Under the pieces are notes generated by a model. The model did not search any database, was not told where the DNA came from, and worked only from the letters and a program-made list of their open reading frames with translations. A DNA stretch of 64,000 bases from Thermohalobaculum sp963700775 (GTDB lineage: Bacteria; Pseudomonadota; Alphaproteobacteria; Rhodobacterales; Rhodobacteraceae). The position numbers were made by a program, and so were the translations under genes. Shown here in pieces: positions 36,037 to 44,145 of the stretch (the first letter of the stretch is position 1; each line of letters opens with the position of its first letter). Where the stretch lies: the NCBI GenBank assembly GCA_963700775.1, contig CAVOYU010000005.1, positions 124,001-188,000 on the forward strand. The letters run 5' to 3'.

Positions 36037-36893
36037 CGCCCGATCTGGAATACGGCAAGAAGCAGGAGGCCCGCGCCCGCGAGCTCGGCATGATGTCCGA
36101 GCAGCTCAAGGGCCGGTCGATGCAGACCTTCTTCGACCCGGTCGAGGACGAGAACTACACCTATGCCTTCGCGCAGGACGTGGACTTCAACAAGCGCACC
36201 GAGGTCGACGCGGACGGCAAGACCACGACCGAGGTCAACCGCGCCATCCGCAAGCTGATGGCCGAGGGTTACGGCACCATCGTGATCAAGAACCCGCGCG
36301 GCATGCACTCGCTGGGGGTCGGCATCCTGAACCGGCTGAACCTGATCATCGACGGCTCGACCGGATATTTCTCCACCGGGCTCATCGACGGCCCGAACGT
36401 GCGGATCAACGGCCGCGTCGGCTGGTCCTGCGGCGAGAACATGATGGCCGGAACCGTACTGGTCGAGAAGAACGCGGGCTCGACCTTCGGGGCGGCGATG
36501 CGCGGCGGCGACCTGGTCTGCCGCGGCCATGTGGGCAGCCGCACCGGAATCGACCAGAAGGGCGGCACCATCATCGTCGGCGGCGACACCGGGGCGCTGA
36601 CCGGGTTCATGATGCAGCGCGGGCGGATGATCATCTGCGGCAATGCCGGCAAGAACCTGGGCGACTCGATGTATGACGGCATGATCTTCGTCGGCGGCAA
36701 GATCCGCTCGCTGGGGGTCGACGCGATCGAGGCGAAGCTGACCGACCTCGACCGCGCCTGGCTGACCCGAAAGCTGCGGCAGTACGGCCTGCTGCCGGAC
36801 AAGGGCGTCGACCATTTCACCAAGATTGTCGCCGGCAAGCAGCTGTGGAACTACGACAATCTCGAACCGTCCGAGAAGAAACTGATCCTCTGA
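36024..36893 (+). CDS. glxC: GXGXG-motif protein, GlxC/MgsB-like, set A
   Basis: 289-residue protein dominated by the right-handed beta-helix GXGXG domain found at the C-terminus of glutamate synthase large subunit. Repeating Gly strands are visible (VRINGRVGWSCGENMMAG, GGDLVCRGHVGSRTGIDQ, IIVGGDTGALTGFMMQ, ICGNAGKNLGDSMYDG). It carries about 60 N-terminal residues not present in the set B counterpart. Structural subunit joining the amidotransferase and synthase modules. Start overlaps the glxB stop by 13 bp. Confidence 0.87.
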   Translation: MAGVTPDLEYGKKQEARARELGMMSEQLKGRSMQTFFDPVEDENYTYAFAQDVDFNKRTEVDADGKTTTEVNRAIRKLMAEGYGTIVIKNPRGMHSLGVGILNRLNLIIDGSTGYFSTGLIDGPNVRINGRVGWSCGENMMAGTVLVEKNAGSTFGAAMRGGDLVCRGHVGSRTGIDQKGGTIIVGGDTGALTGFMMQRGRMIICGNAGKNLGDSMYDGMIFVGGKIRSLGVDAIEAKLTDLDRAWLTRKLRQYGLLPDKGVDHFTKIVAGKQLWNYDNLEPSEKKLIL

Positions 36894-36907
36894 GGGAGGC
36901 ACTGACA

Positions 36908-38275
36908 ATGGCTGATGGTGGCGCCCCCAAGGGCAAGAAACCCCTGAACCGAGACGTCAACCGGATCGGGAACAGCTTCGTGTTCCCGCCCCATGTGATC
37001 GACGACATCCATATCAAGTCCGAACTGGGCCGGTACCGGATGCGCGGCTTCTCGCTGTTCAAGAAGATCCCGCACTGGGACGACCTGACCTTCCTGCCGG
37101 GCACGCTGACCCGCTTCGTCATCGAGGGCTATCGCGAGAAGTGCGATACCCAGACGGTGCTCGGGCCCAGGGCGAAGAAGCCGATCGTGCTCGACATTCC
37201 GGTCTATGTGACCGGCATGAGCTTCGGTGCGCTCAGCTTCGAGGCCAAGACGGCGCTGGCCCGCGGCGCGACCATGGCCGGCACCGCCACCTGCTCCGGC
37301 GAGGGCGGCATGATCCCGGACGAGCGGCGCTACTCTACCAAGTGGTTCTACCAGTGCATCCAGTCGCGCTACGGCTTCAACCCGAACCACCTGATGCTGG
37401 CGGACGGCTGCGAGTTCTTCATCGGCCAGGGCTGCAAGGTGGGCCTCGGCGGCCACCTGATGGGCCAGAAGGTCACCGACCAGGTGGCCGAGATGCGCTC
37501 GCTGCCGGCCGGCATCGACCAGCGCTCGCCGGCCCGGCATCCGGACTGGCTGGGGCCCGATGACCTGGCGCTGAAGATCCTCGAGATCCGCGAGGCGACC
37601 GACTGGCAGATCCCGATCCAGCTCAAGCTCGGCGCGGCGCGTGTCTATGACGACGTGCGCATGGCGGTTAAGTGCGATCCGGACTCGATCTATATCGACG
37701 GCATGGAGGGCGGCACCGGCGCCGGCCCGCACCTGGCCACCGAGGACACCGGCGTGCCCGGCATGGCGGCGATCCGGCAGGCCCGCAAGGCGATCGACGA
37801 TCTCGGCAAGCGGGGCGAGATCAGCCTGGTCTATGCCGGCGGCATCCGCAACGGCGCGGACGTGGCCAAGGCGATCGCGCTCGGCGCCGACGCCATCGCC
37901 CTCGGGCACTCGGTGATGATGGCGCTGAACTGCAACAAGGACATCCCCGAGGCCAACTTCCAGGAGGAACTCGGTGTCGAGCCCGGCTACTGCTACCATT
38001 GCCATTCGGGCCGCTGCCCGGTCGGCGTCGCGACCCAGGACCCGGTGCTGCGCAAGCGGCTGGATCCGGACGAGGCGGCGGAGCGGGTCTACAACTTCCT
38101 GCACACCCTGACCATCGAGGCCCAGCTCTTCGCCCGCGCCTGCGGCAAGACCAACATCCACTCGCTTGAGCCCGAGGACCTCGCGGCCCTTACGATGGAA
38201 GCCTCGGCCATGGCGGGGGTGCCGCTGGCGGGGACCAACTACACGGTGGGCGTCGAGGACTACCATCACCTTTGA
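36908..38275 (+). CDS. glxD: FMN-binding glutamate-synthase-domain protein, GlxD/MgsC-like, set A, with [3Fe-4S]-type cysteines
   Basis: 455-residue synthase subunit with a TIM-barrel FMN domain: GMSFGALSFEAKTALARG, CSGEGGMIPDE, IDGMEGGTGAGP, and SLVYAGGIRNGADVAKA for phosphate binding. Near residue 365 it has CYHCHSGRCPVGVATQDP, the three-cysteine motif that binds a [3Fe-4S] cluster in GltB. The set B protein has no cysteines at this place. This suggests a different redox set-up for set A. Good GAGGGAGG ribosome-binding site; last of the three glx genes. Confidence 0.88.
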   Translation: MADGGAPKGKKPLNRDVNRIGNSFVFPPHVIDDIHIKSELGRYRMRGFSLFKKIPHWDDLTFLPGTLTRFVIEGYREKCDTQTVLGPRAKKPIVLDIPVYVTGMSFGALSFEAKTALARGATMAGTATCSGEGGMIPDERRYSTKWFYQCIQSRYGFNPNHLMLADGCEFFIGQGCKVGLGGHLMGQKVTDQVAEMRSLPAGIDQRSPARHPDWLGPDDLALKILEIREATDWQIPIQLKLGAARVYDDVRMAVKCDPDSIYIDGMEGGTGAGPHLATEDTGVPGMAAIRQARKAIDDLGKRGEISLVYAGGIRNGADVAKAIALGADAIALGHSVMMALNCNKDIPEANFQEELGVEPGYCYHCHSGRCPVGVATQDPVLRKRLDPDEAAERVYNFLHTLTIEAQLFARACGKTNIHSLEPEDLAALTMEASAMAGVPLAGTNYTVGVEDYHHL

Positions 38276-38308
38276 GGATGGGTGCCAACCCACCATCGGG
38301 AGAGAGAC

Positions 38309-38719
38309 ATGGCAGGCACAAGCTACAAGGGTTCCGAGATCAAGGACGTCGATCAGTTCCTGAAGACCGACGGGCTGGAAAGCTCGCGCGAGAAGGAGAT
38401 CGGCCAGCACATCGGCTATCGCTACGACGTGAACCTGGTACCGGACTATTCCCGGATCACGCCCTACCTGACCAGGTACATGGAGGTCATGGGCTGGGAC
38501 GACCTAAATTGGCTCGAGGACGTCCATATGGGCTACGAGGAGGGCCATGCGGCGGTGTTCGACCGCAACATCAACGGCTGGGTGCGGGTGCCGGACACCA
38601 TCGACCTGCCGGACAACCAGCAGGATCGCGACATGATCGCCCGCGAGCTCCTGCTGAAGTTCCAGATGTCCGAGAAGCACCCGCTGGTGCAACTCCGCAA
38701 GGCCTACATGAAGTTCTGA
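38309..38719 (+). CDS. Unknown 136-residue protein of the set A operon
   Basis: Not recognised as a known family. Soluble, acidic, without signal peptide or membrane segment, and rich in aromatic residues: GYRYDVNLVPDYSRITPYL, RYMEVMGWDDLNWLEDVHM, GWVRVPDTIDLPDN. The predicted mix is helical. It lies 33 bp after glxD, has its own GGGAGAGAG ribosome-binding site, and is followed by a terminator hairpin, so it is the last gene of the ligase-glxBCD operon. May be a small subunit or stabilising partner of the synthase complex; this is inference from position. Confidence 0.75.
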   Translation: MAGTSYKGSEIKDVDQFLKTDGLESSREKEIGQHIGYRYDVNLVPDYSRITPYLTRYMEVMGWDDLNWLEDVHMGYEEGHAAVFDRNINGWVRVPDTIDLPDNQQDRDMIARELLLKFQMSEKHPLVQLRKAYMKF

Positions 38720-38736
38720 TCCCTGTCAGAACCTTG

Positions 38737-38760
38737 CCCCTCCCTCTGCGGAGGGAGGGG
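38737..38760 (+). terminator. Terminator-like hairpin after the set A operon
   Basis: Perfect 10-bp stem (38737-38746 / 38751-38760, four-base loop) 17 bp after the stop of the 136-residue gene, followed by actttg. Separates the ligase-glx operon from the amidase-tmm group, although the next ribosome-binding site is only 20 bp away, so read-through is possible. Confidence 0.6.
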
Positions 38761-38789
38761 ACTTTGAAAACAGGCACGAAGGAGGGTCG

Positions 38790-39638
38790 ATGCCCCGCCC
38801 GCTGCACATAGCCTGCCTGCAGACCCGACCGATGCCGGATTTCGACTCCGCCATCACCGAGGCGCTGGGTCTGGCGGAACGGGCGGTGGCGGAAGGGGCG
38901 GAGCTGCTCTGCCTGCCGGAATACTGCGGCGCGCTGGTCAGCCGCGACGGGGTGATCGTGCCGCCGTCGGCGCCCGAGGCCGATCACCCGGCGCTGGCGG
39001 CGCTGCGGGATTTCGCGGCGTCGAAGCAGGTCTGGATGCAGGTCGGTTCCGTGGCCGTGGACGGGCCGGACGGGCGGATCGTCAACCGCGGCTTCCTGCT
39101 CGACGCCGGAGGCGGCATCCGCGCTCGCTACGACAAGATCCACATGTTCGACATCCAGCTCTCCGAGACCGAGGTCTACCGCGAGTCGACCTTCGTCTCG
39201 CCGGGCTCGGCGGCGGTGATCGAGGAGACCCCCTGGGGCTCCGTCGGCCACACCATCTGCTACGACCTGCGCTTCCCGCAGCTCTACCGCGACCTGGCCC
39301 GGGCCGGGGCCGAGATCCTGACCGTGCCGGCGGCCTTCACGGCAAAGACCGGCGCCGCGCACTGGCATGTGCTGAACCGCGCCCGGGCGATCGAGAACGG
39401 CGCCTTCGTGGTCGCCGCCTGCGCCTTCGGGCCCTGCCCGGGCGGCGGCGCGGCCTATGGCCATTCGCTGATAGTCGACCCATGGGGCAAGGTTCTGGCC
39501 GATGGCGGCGAGGGGCCGGCGGTGGTCGGCGCGGTGATCGATCTCGACGAGGTCGCCGCGGCGCGGGCGCGCATCCCGAGCCTCTCCCATGACCGGAGCT
39601 ACCGCCAGCCCCGGCCGCCGGCCCAGGCGGCCGAGTAG
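38790..39638 (+). CDS. Nitrilase-superfamily carbon-nitrogen hydrolase
   Basis: 282-residue amidase with the Glu-Lys-Cys triad: Glu in LCLPEYCG, Lys in RYDKIHMFDI, Cys in TICYDLRFPQLYRD. The KIHMFDI and CYDLRFP contexts place it with the NIT/omega-amidase group (2-oxoglutaramate, deaminated glutathione or other omega-amides). In this setting it might hydrolyse a gamma-glutamyl or keto-amide side product of the ligase pathway. GGAGGG ribosome-binding site five bases upstream. Confidence 0.87.
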   Translation: MPRPLHIACLQTRPMPDFDSAITEALGLAERAVAEGAELLCLPEYCGALVSRDGVIVPPSAPEADHPALAALRDFAASKQVWMQVGSVAVDGPDGRIVNRGFLLDAGGGIRARYDKIHMFDIQLSETEVYRESTFVSPGSAAVIEETPWGSVGHTICYDLRFPQLYRDLARAGAEILTVPAAFTAKTGAAHWHVLNRARAIENGAFVVAACAFGPCPGGGAAYGHSLIVDPWGKVLADGGEGPAVVGAVIDLDEVAAARARIPSLSHDRSYRQPRPPAQAAE

Positions 39639-39651
39639 CAGGGGCGGGCGG

Positions 39652-40242
39652 ATGATGGCCAGCAGCCGAGCCGCGCGGATGAACAGCGTCGACACGGCGC
39701 TCCGCGACAGCTTCCTGCGCTGGCAGTGCCGGGTGCGGCAGATGATGATGCGCGACGACCATGGCCGGCCCGGAGAAGGCGTGATGCCCGCCCTGACACT
39801 GTCCGGTGCCGACGCGCCGATGGGGCATGTGATCACGGTGATGTCGAAGTCGCCGCCGTTCTCGAAGACCCCGGAGCTGCGCCAGATGGCGCGGCGCACC
39901 AACGACCCGGCGCAGCGCCGGGACGCGGCGCTGAGCTTCTTCAGCGAGACCTACTATCAGCGGGCGGCGGAGTTCTCCGACATCCTGACCGCGACCTTCC
40001 CGCCGGGCTCGCCCGGCGCCGCCGCGATCCGCGAGGCGGGGCGGGTCCGGCTGGATTTCGCCGCCTTCAGCCAGCGCTATGCGCTCGACTGCCGGGTCTG
40101 GTCGCTGGCCGAGCACAATCCGCTCTGGCAGGCGACCTACTGGCATAACCTGCAGTTCAACCCGAACCTGCCGGCCGGCACCGTGATCCTGGGCTTCGAG
40201 CCCGACTGGGCGCGCTGCTCGGCCGAGCCGAGCCCGGTCTGA
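39652..40242 (+). CDS. Unknown 196-residue protein between the amidase and tmm
   Basis: Not recognised. The Met pair at 39652 starts 14 bp after the amidase stop and is preceded by GGGGCGGGCGG; a start about 30 bases further on is possible. Features: a basic Met-rich N-terminus (WQCRVRQMMMRDDHGRP), then a predicted soluble alpha/beta protein with FFSETYYQRAAEFSDIL and WQATYWHNLQFNPNLPAG. No signal peptide or membrane helix. Codon use and spacing agree with a real gene of the tmm group; a role in amine metabolism is only suggested by position. Confidence 0.65.
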   Translation: MMASSRAARMNSVDTALRDSFLRWQCRVRQMMMRDDHGRPGEGVMPALTLSGADAPMGHVITVMSKSPPFSKTPELRQMARRTNDPAQRRDAALSFFSETYYQRAAEFSDILTATFPPGSPGAAAIREAGRVRLDFAAFSQRYALDCRVWSLAEHNPLWQATYWHNLQFNPNLPAGTVILGFEPDWARCSAEPSPV

Positions 40243-40246
40243 GCCG

Positions 40247-40537
40247 ATGGCATATGGATACGTCATCGCCCAGATCAGTGTCACCGACCCGGTGGCCTAC
40301 CGGGACTACGTGGCCGCGGTGACCCCGGTGGTGGCGAAGTTCGGCGGCGAGTACCTCACTCGCGGCGGCCGGGCCGAGACGGTGGAGGGGACGGCGCCCG
40401 GCGAGCGCACCGTGGTGATCCGGTTCCCGAACTACCGGGCGGCGCGAGACTGGTACTTCAGCGACGACTACGCGGACATCAAGAAGATGCGGCAGGCGGC
40501 CTCGACCAGCGTGCAGACGCTGGCCGAGGGTGTGTGA
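40247..40537 (+). CDS. DUF1330 family protein
   Basis: 96-residue dimeric alpha+beta-barrel protein of the DUF1330 type, recognisable by YVIAQISVTDPVAYRDY, FGGEYLTRGG and VVIRFPNYRAARDWYFSDDY. The family lacks a defined role. It starts 4 bp after the preceding stop, so the two are co-translated, and ends 59 bp before tmm. Confidence 0.85.
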   Translation: MAYGYVIAQISVTDPVAYRDYVAAVTPVVAKFGGEYLTRGGRAETVEGTAPGERTVVIRFPNYRAARDWYFSDDYADIKKMRQAASTSVQTLAEGV

Positions 40538-40565
40538 CCGCGCGCGGGGAAACGAATGACAGGGC

Positions 40566-40583
40566 AATCAGACTAATCAGACT
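40566..40583. promoter_or_regulatory. Tandem 9-bp repeat before tmm, possible operator
   Basis: aatcagact occurs twice in direct succession, ending 13 bp before the tmm start and abutting the AAGGAG ribosome-binding site. The overlapping gactaatcagactaa (40571-40585) matches gactaatcggaccaa at 33331 in 13 of 15 positions. A regulator bound here would block transcription or translation start of tmm. Confidence 0.5.
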
Positions 40584-40596
40584 AAGGAGTGGCACA

Positions 40597-41937
40597 ATGA
40601 CGAAACGGGTGGCGGTGATCGGAGCCGGTCCGTCGGGAACGGCGGCGCTGAGGGCGTTCCAGTCGGCAAGGGAGAAGGGCGCCGAGATCCCCGAGGTCGT
40701 CTGCTTCGAGCGTCAGGAGGACTGGGGCGGCATCTGGAACTATACCTGGCGCACCGGAACCGACGAGTATGGCGAGCCGGTGCACTGCTCGATGTACCGC
40801 TACCTGTGGTCGAACGGGCCGAAGGAGTGCCTGGAGTTCGCCGACTACACCTTCGACGAGCATTTCGGCAAGCCGATCGCCTCGTACCCGCCGCGCGAGG
40901 TTCTGGCCGACTACATCCGCGGCCGGGTCGAGAAGGCGGGCGTGCGCCCCTGGTGCCGTTTCCGCACCCCGGTGCGCATGGTCACCTATGACGACGCGAC
41001 GGCCAAGTTCACGGTCACCGCGCATGACCTGAAGAAGGACCATATCTACTCGGAGGTGTTCGACAACGTGATCGTCGCCTCTGGGCACTTCTCGACCCCG
41101 AACGTGCCGTTCTTCCCGGGCCTCGACAGGTTCGGCGGCCGGGTGTTGCACAGCCACGATTTCCGCGACGCACTCGAGTTCAAGGGCAAGGACGTGATGG
41201 TGGTCGGCCGGTCCTATTCGGCCGAGGACATCGGCTCGCAGTGCTGGAAGTACGGCGCCAAGTCGATCACCGTCTGCTACCGCTCGGGCCCGATGCACTT
41301 CCACTTTCCGGACAACTGGGAACAGAAGCCGCTGCTCGAGCGGGTCGAGGGCAATACCTGCCACTTCACGGACGGGACCTCGAAGGAAATCGACGTCATC
41401 ATCCTCTGCACCGGCTACCTGCACCACTTCCCGTTCCTGCCGGACGATCTGCGGCTGAAGACCAACAACCGGCTCTGGCCGCTGGGGCTCTACAAGGGCG
41501 TGGCCTGGGAGGCGAACCCGAAGCTGTTCTATCTGGGCATGCAGGACCAGTTCTACACCTTCAACATGTTCGACGCCCAGGCCTGGTGGGCGCGCGACGT
41601 CATCCTAGGCCGCATCGAGCTGCCGCCGAGGGCTGCGATGGAGGCCGACTCGGCCGCCTGGCGCGCCCGCGAGGAGAAGCTCGAGACCGACGAGGACATG
41701 ATCTGGTTCCAGGGCGACTACACCCAGGACCTGATCGACGCGACGGACTATCCGAGCTTCGACATCGAAGGGGTCAACAAGACCTTCATGGAGTGGGAAC
41801 ACCACAAGCATGAGGACATCATGGGCTTCCGCAACAACTCCTACCGCTCGCTGATGACCGGCAGCATGTCGCCGACGCACCACACGCCCTGGGTCGAGGA
41901 GATGGACGACTCGATGACGGCCTATCTCAAGACGTGA
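40597..41937 (+). CDS. tmm: Trimethylamine monooxygenase (bacterial FMO)
   Basis: 446-residue flavin monooxygenase oxidising trimethylamine to TMAO with NADPH and O2. FAD site GAGPSGTAALRAF at the N-terminus, the FMO signature FGGRVLHSHDF, and NADPH-site VVGRSYSAEDIGSQCWKYG, where the SYSAED tyrosine corresponds to the mobile Tyr of characterised Tmm. NYTWRTG(T)DEYGEPVH, LWSNGPKECLEFADY, and the C-terminal NKTFMEWEHHK and MTGSMSP(T)HHTPW closely follow roseobacter Tmm. AAGGAGTGG is at ideal distance from the start. Directly followed by the TMAO importer and demethylase genes. Confidence 0.95.
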   Translation: MTKRVAVIGAGPSGTAALRAFQSAREKGAEIPEVVCFERQEDWGGIWNYTWRTGTDEYGEPVHCSMYRYLWSNGPKECLEFADYTFDEHFGKPIASYPPREVLADYIRGRVEKAGVRPWCRFRTPVRMVTYDDATAKFTVTAHDLKKDHIYSEVFDNVIVASGHFSTPNVPFFPGLDRFGGRVLHSHDFRDALEFKGKDVMVVGRSYSAEDIGSQCWKYGAKSITVCYRSGPMHFHFPDNWEQKPLLERVEGNTCHFTDGTSKEIDVIILCTGYLHHFPFLPDDLRLKTNNRLWPLGLYKGVAWEANPKLFYLGMQDQFYTFNMFDAQAWWARDVILGRIELPPRAAMEADSAAWRAREEKLETDEDMIWFQGDYTQDLIDATDYPSFDIEGVNKTFMEWEHHKHEDIMGFRNNSYRSLMTGSMSPTHHTPWVEEMDDSMTAYLKT

Positions 41938-42085
41938 CGGGGAACACCGCAGGCGCCGCCGCGGCGCCTGCGGGCCGCTACCGGACATCAGAGGCCGGGG
42001 CGCAACAAGGTCCGAAGGACACCGGAACCGATCGGCAGTGACTGTGGCGGCATGGGCCGCCGGAAACCAAACAGGGGAGAATGAC

Positions 42086-43045
42086 ATGAGACGCACGACC
42101 AAGAACCTGCTCGCCGGAGCCGCCGCCGCGGCGCTGATGGCACCTGCCGCCTGGGCGGCGGATTCCTCCGACCCGATCGTCATCCCGATCCACAACTGGT
42201 CGAGCCAGATCGTGATGAGCCATGCGGTCGGCCACATCTTCGAGTCGATGGGCAACAGCGTGGAGTACGTCACCACCGACAGCCAGGCGGTCTACGAGTC
42301 GGTCCGGCTCGGCGACGTGAGCCTCGAGCTCGAGGTCTGGGAAGGCGCCTTCGGCGCATCGTTCCGGGCGGCGCTCGAGAAGGGCGGCATCGTCGATGTG
42401 GGCGACCACGACGCGGTGACCCGCGAGGACTGGTGGTACCCGATGTGGACCAAGGAGGCCTGCCCGGGCCTGCCGGACTGGAAGGCGCTGAACGACTGCG
42501 CGGCGCTGTTCGCGACCGCCGAGACCGGCGACAAGGGCCGCTATCTGGACGGTCCTGTCGACTGGCTCAAGCACGGCAAGGAGCGTGTCGAGGCGCTGGG
42601 CATGAACTTCACCGTGATCAACGCCGGCTCCGCCGCGGCGCTCTGGGCCGAGATCGGCGCCGCCGAGGCCGACAAGCGCCCGGTGGTGGTGTTCAACTGG
42701 ACGCCCAATTTCGCCGAGGCGGTGTGGCCGGGCGAGTTCGTCGAGTTCCCGGCCTGGGAGGATGGCTGCGACAAGGATCCGGCGAAGGGCCCGAACAAGG
42801 ACGCGCTCTATGACTGCGGCAACCCGGCCAAGGGCTATCTGAAGAAGGCGGCCTGGGAGGGCATGGAGGCCAAGTGGCCGGCTGCCCATTGCGTCCTGAC
42901 CAAGATCTCGTTCACCAATGCCCAGATCGCCGAGATGGCGAAGCTGGTCGACGTCGACGAGATGGAGCCCGACGAGGCCGCCACGGTCTGGCTCGGGAAC
43001 AACGAGGGCGTCTGGAAGCCCTGGGTCGACGCCTGCGCCGGCTGA
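42086..43045 (+). CDS. tmoX: TMAO ABC transporter, periplasmic binding protein
   Basis: 319-residue OpuAC-type binding protein with a signal peptide (about 1-24, APAAWAAD). Trp residues that would form the aromatic cage for a quaternary amine or TMAO occur in PIHNWSSQ, LEVWEGAFG, REDWWYPMW and VFNWTPNF. The combination with tmm and tdm, and the order X-W-V, identifies it as TmoX rather than a betaine-binding protein; the latter remains the alternative. Starts 148 bp after tmm with a GGGGAGAA ribosome-binding site. Confidence 0.87.
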   Translation: MRRTTKNLLAGAAAAALMAPAAWAADSSDPIVIPIHNWSSQIVMSHAVGHIFESMGNSVEYVTTDSQAVYESVRLGDVSLELEVWEGAFGASFRAALEKGGIVDVGDHDAVTREDWWYPMWTKEACPGLPDWKALNDCAALFATAETGDKGRYLDGPVDWLKHGKERVEALGMNFTVINAGSAAALWAEIGAAEADKRPVVVFNWTPNFAEAVWPGEFVEFPAWEDGCDKDPAKGPNKDALYDCGNPAKGYLKKAAWEGMEAKWPAAHCVLTKISFTNAQIAEMAKLVDVDEMEPDEAATVWLGNNEGVWKPWVDACAG

Positions 43046-43116
43046 TGCCGGATACGGCAGATTGACATCGGGCCATCCGGCGCATCCGCCGGGTGGCCCA
43101 GAGGGAGTCCGCGACC

Positions 43117-44145
43117 ATGACCGACAGCGCACCCGTCATCGCTGCCCGGAACGTCTGGAAGCTGTTCGGCCCGGACCCCCGGAAATATCTGTCCGGGATG
43201 CCCGCGGGCCGGAGCTACGAGGAGATCCGGGCCGACGGTTACATCGCCGGCGTCAAGGACGTCTCGATCGACGTCGGGCGCGGCGAGATGCTGGTGATCA
43301 TGGGCCTCTCCGGGTCCGGAAAGTCCACCCTGGTACGCTGCTTCTCGCGGCTGCACGAGATCACCGGCGGCGAGGTCCTGATCGAGGGCCAGGACATCAT
43401 GGCGCTCAACGAGCGGGAGCTCATCGAGATGCGCCGGAGCAAGATGGGCATGGTGTTCCAGAGCTTCGGCCTGTTGCCCCACCGCACCGTGCTCGAGAAT
43501 GTCGCCTTCCCGCTCGAGATGCGCGGCCAGGACCGCCACGCGCGGCGCGAACGGGCGCTGGAAGTGGTCAGGCTGGTCGGGCTCGAGGGCCGCGAGGACT
43601 ACTTCCCGCGCGAGCTCTCCGGCGGCCAGCAGCAGCGCGTCGGCATCGCGCGGAGCCTGGCGATCGAGCCCGACATCTGGTTCCTGGACGAGCCGTTCTC
43701 GGCGCTCGACCCGCTGATCCGCCGCGAGATGCAGGACGAGTTCCTGCGGCTTCAGGGTCTGCTCGGCAAGACCATCGTCTTCATCACCCACGACTTCGAC
43801 GAGGCGCTCAGGCTCGCGGACCGGATCGCGATCATGAAGGACGGCGCGGTCGAGCAGTGCGACACGCCCGACCGGATCGTGCTCGATCCGCAGACGCCCT
43901 ATGTGGCGAAGTTTACCGAGGACATCGAGAAGGCCCGCGTGGTCCATGCCTCGGTGCTGGCCCGGCCGCTGCACGGGGCGCCGCCTGCGGGCTCGCCGGT
44001 GCCGGCCGGCGCGACGGTGATGCAGCTCGCGCGGCAGCTGGTGAACGACCCGCGCGAGGAACTTCCGGTGGCGGCGAAGGACGGCACCCTGATCGGCGTC
44101 CTGAACCGGCAGGAGGCGCTCGACATCCTGCTGGGTGACCGCTGA
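43117..44145 (+). CDS. tmoW: TMAO ABC transporter, ATP-binding protein
   Basis: 342-residue ProV/OpuAA-type ATPase. The N-terminus ARNVWKLFGPDP is typical of quaternary-amine importers; Walker A GLSGSGKST, Q-loop VFQSFGLLPHRT, signature LSGGQQQR, Walker B IWFLDEPFSALDP and THDFDEA are complete. Only a short part of the CBS region (PREELPVAAKDGTLIG) is left at the C-terminus. The start at 43117 has GAGGGAG at the right distance. The stop overlaps tmoV as TGATG. Confidence 0.9.
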   Translation: MTDSAPVIAARNVWKLFGPDPRKYLSGMPAGRSYEEIRADGYIAGVKDVSIDVGRGEMLVIMGLSGSGKSTLVRCFSRLHEITGGEVLIEGQDIMALNERELIEMRRSKMGMVFQSFGLLPHRTVLENVAFPLEMRGQDRHARRERALEVVRLVGLEGREDYFPRELSGGQQQRVGIARSLAIEPDIWFLDEPFSALDPLIRREMQDEFLRLQGLLGKTIVFITHDFDEALRLADRIAIMKDGAVEQCDTPDRIVLDPQTPYVAKFTEDIEKARVVHASVLARPLHGAPPAGSPVPAGATVMQLARQLVNDPREELPVAAKDGTLIGVLNRQEALDILLGDR

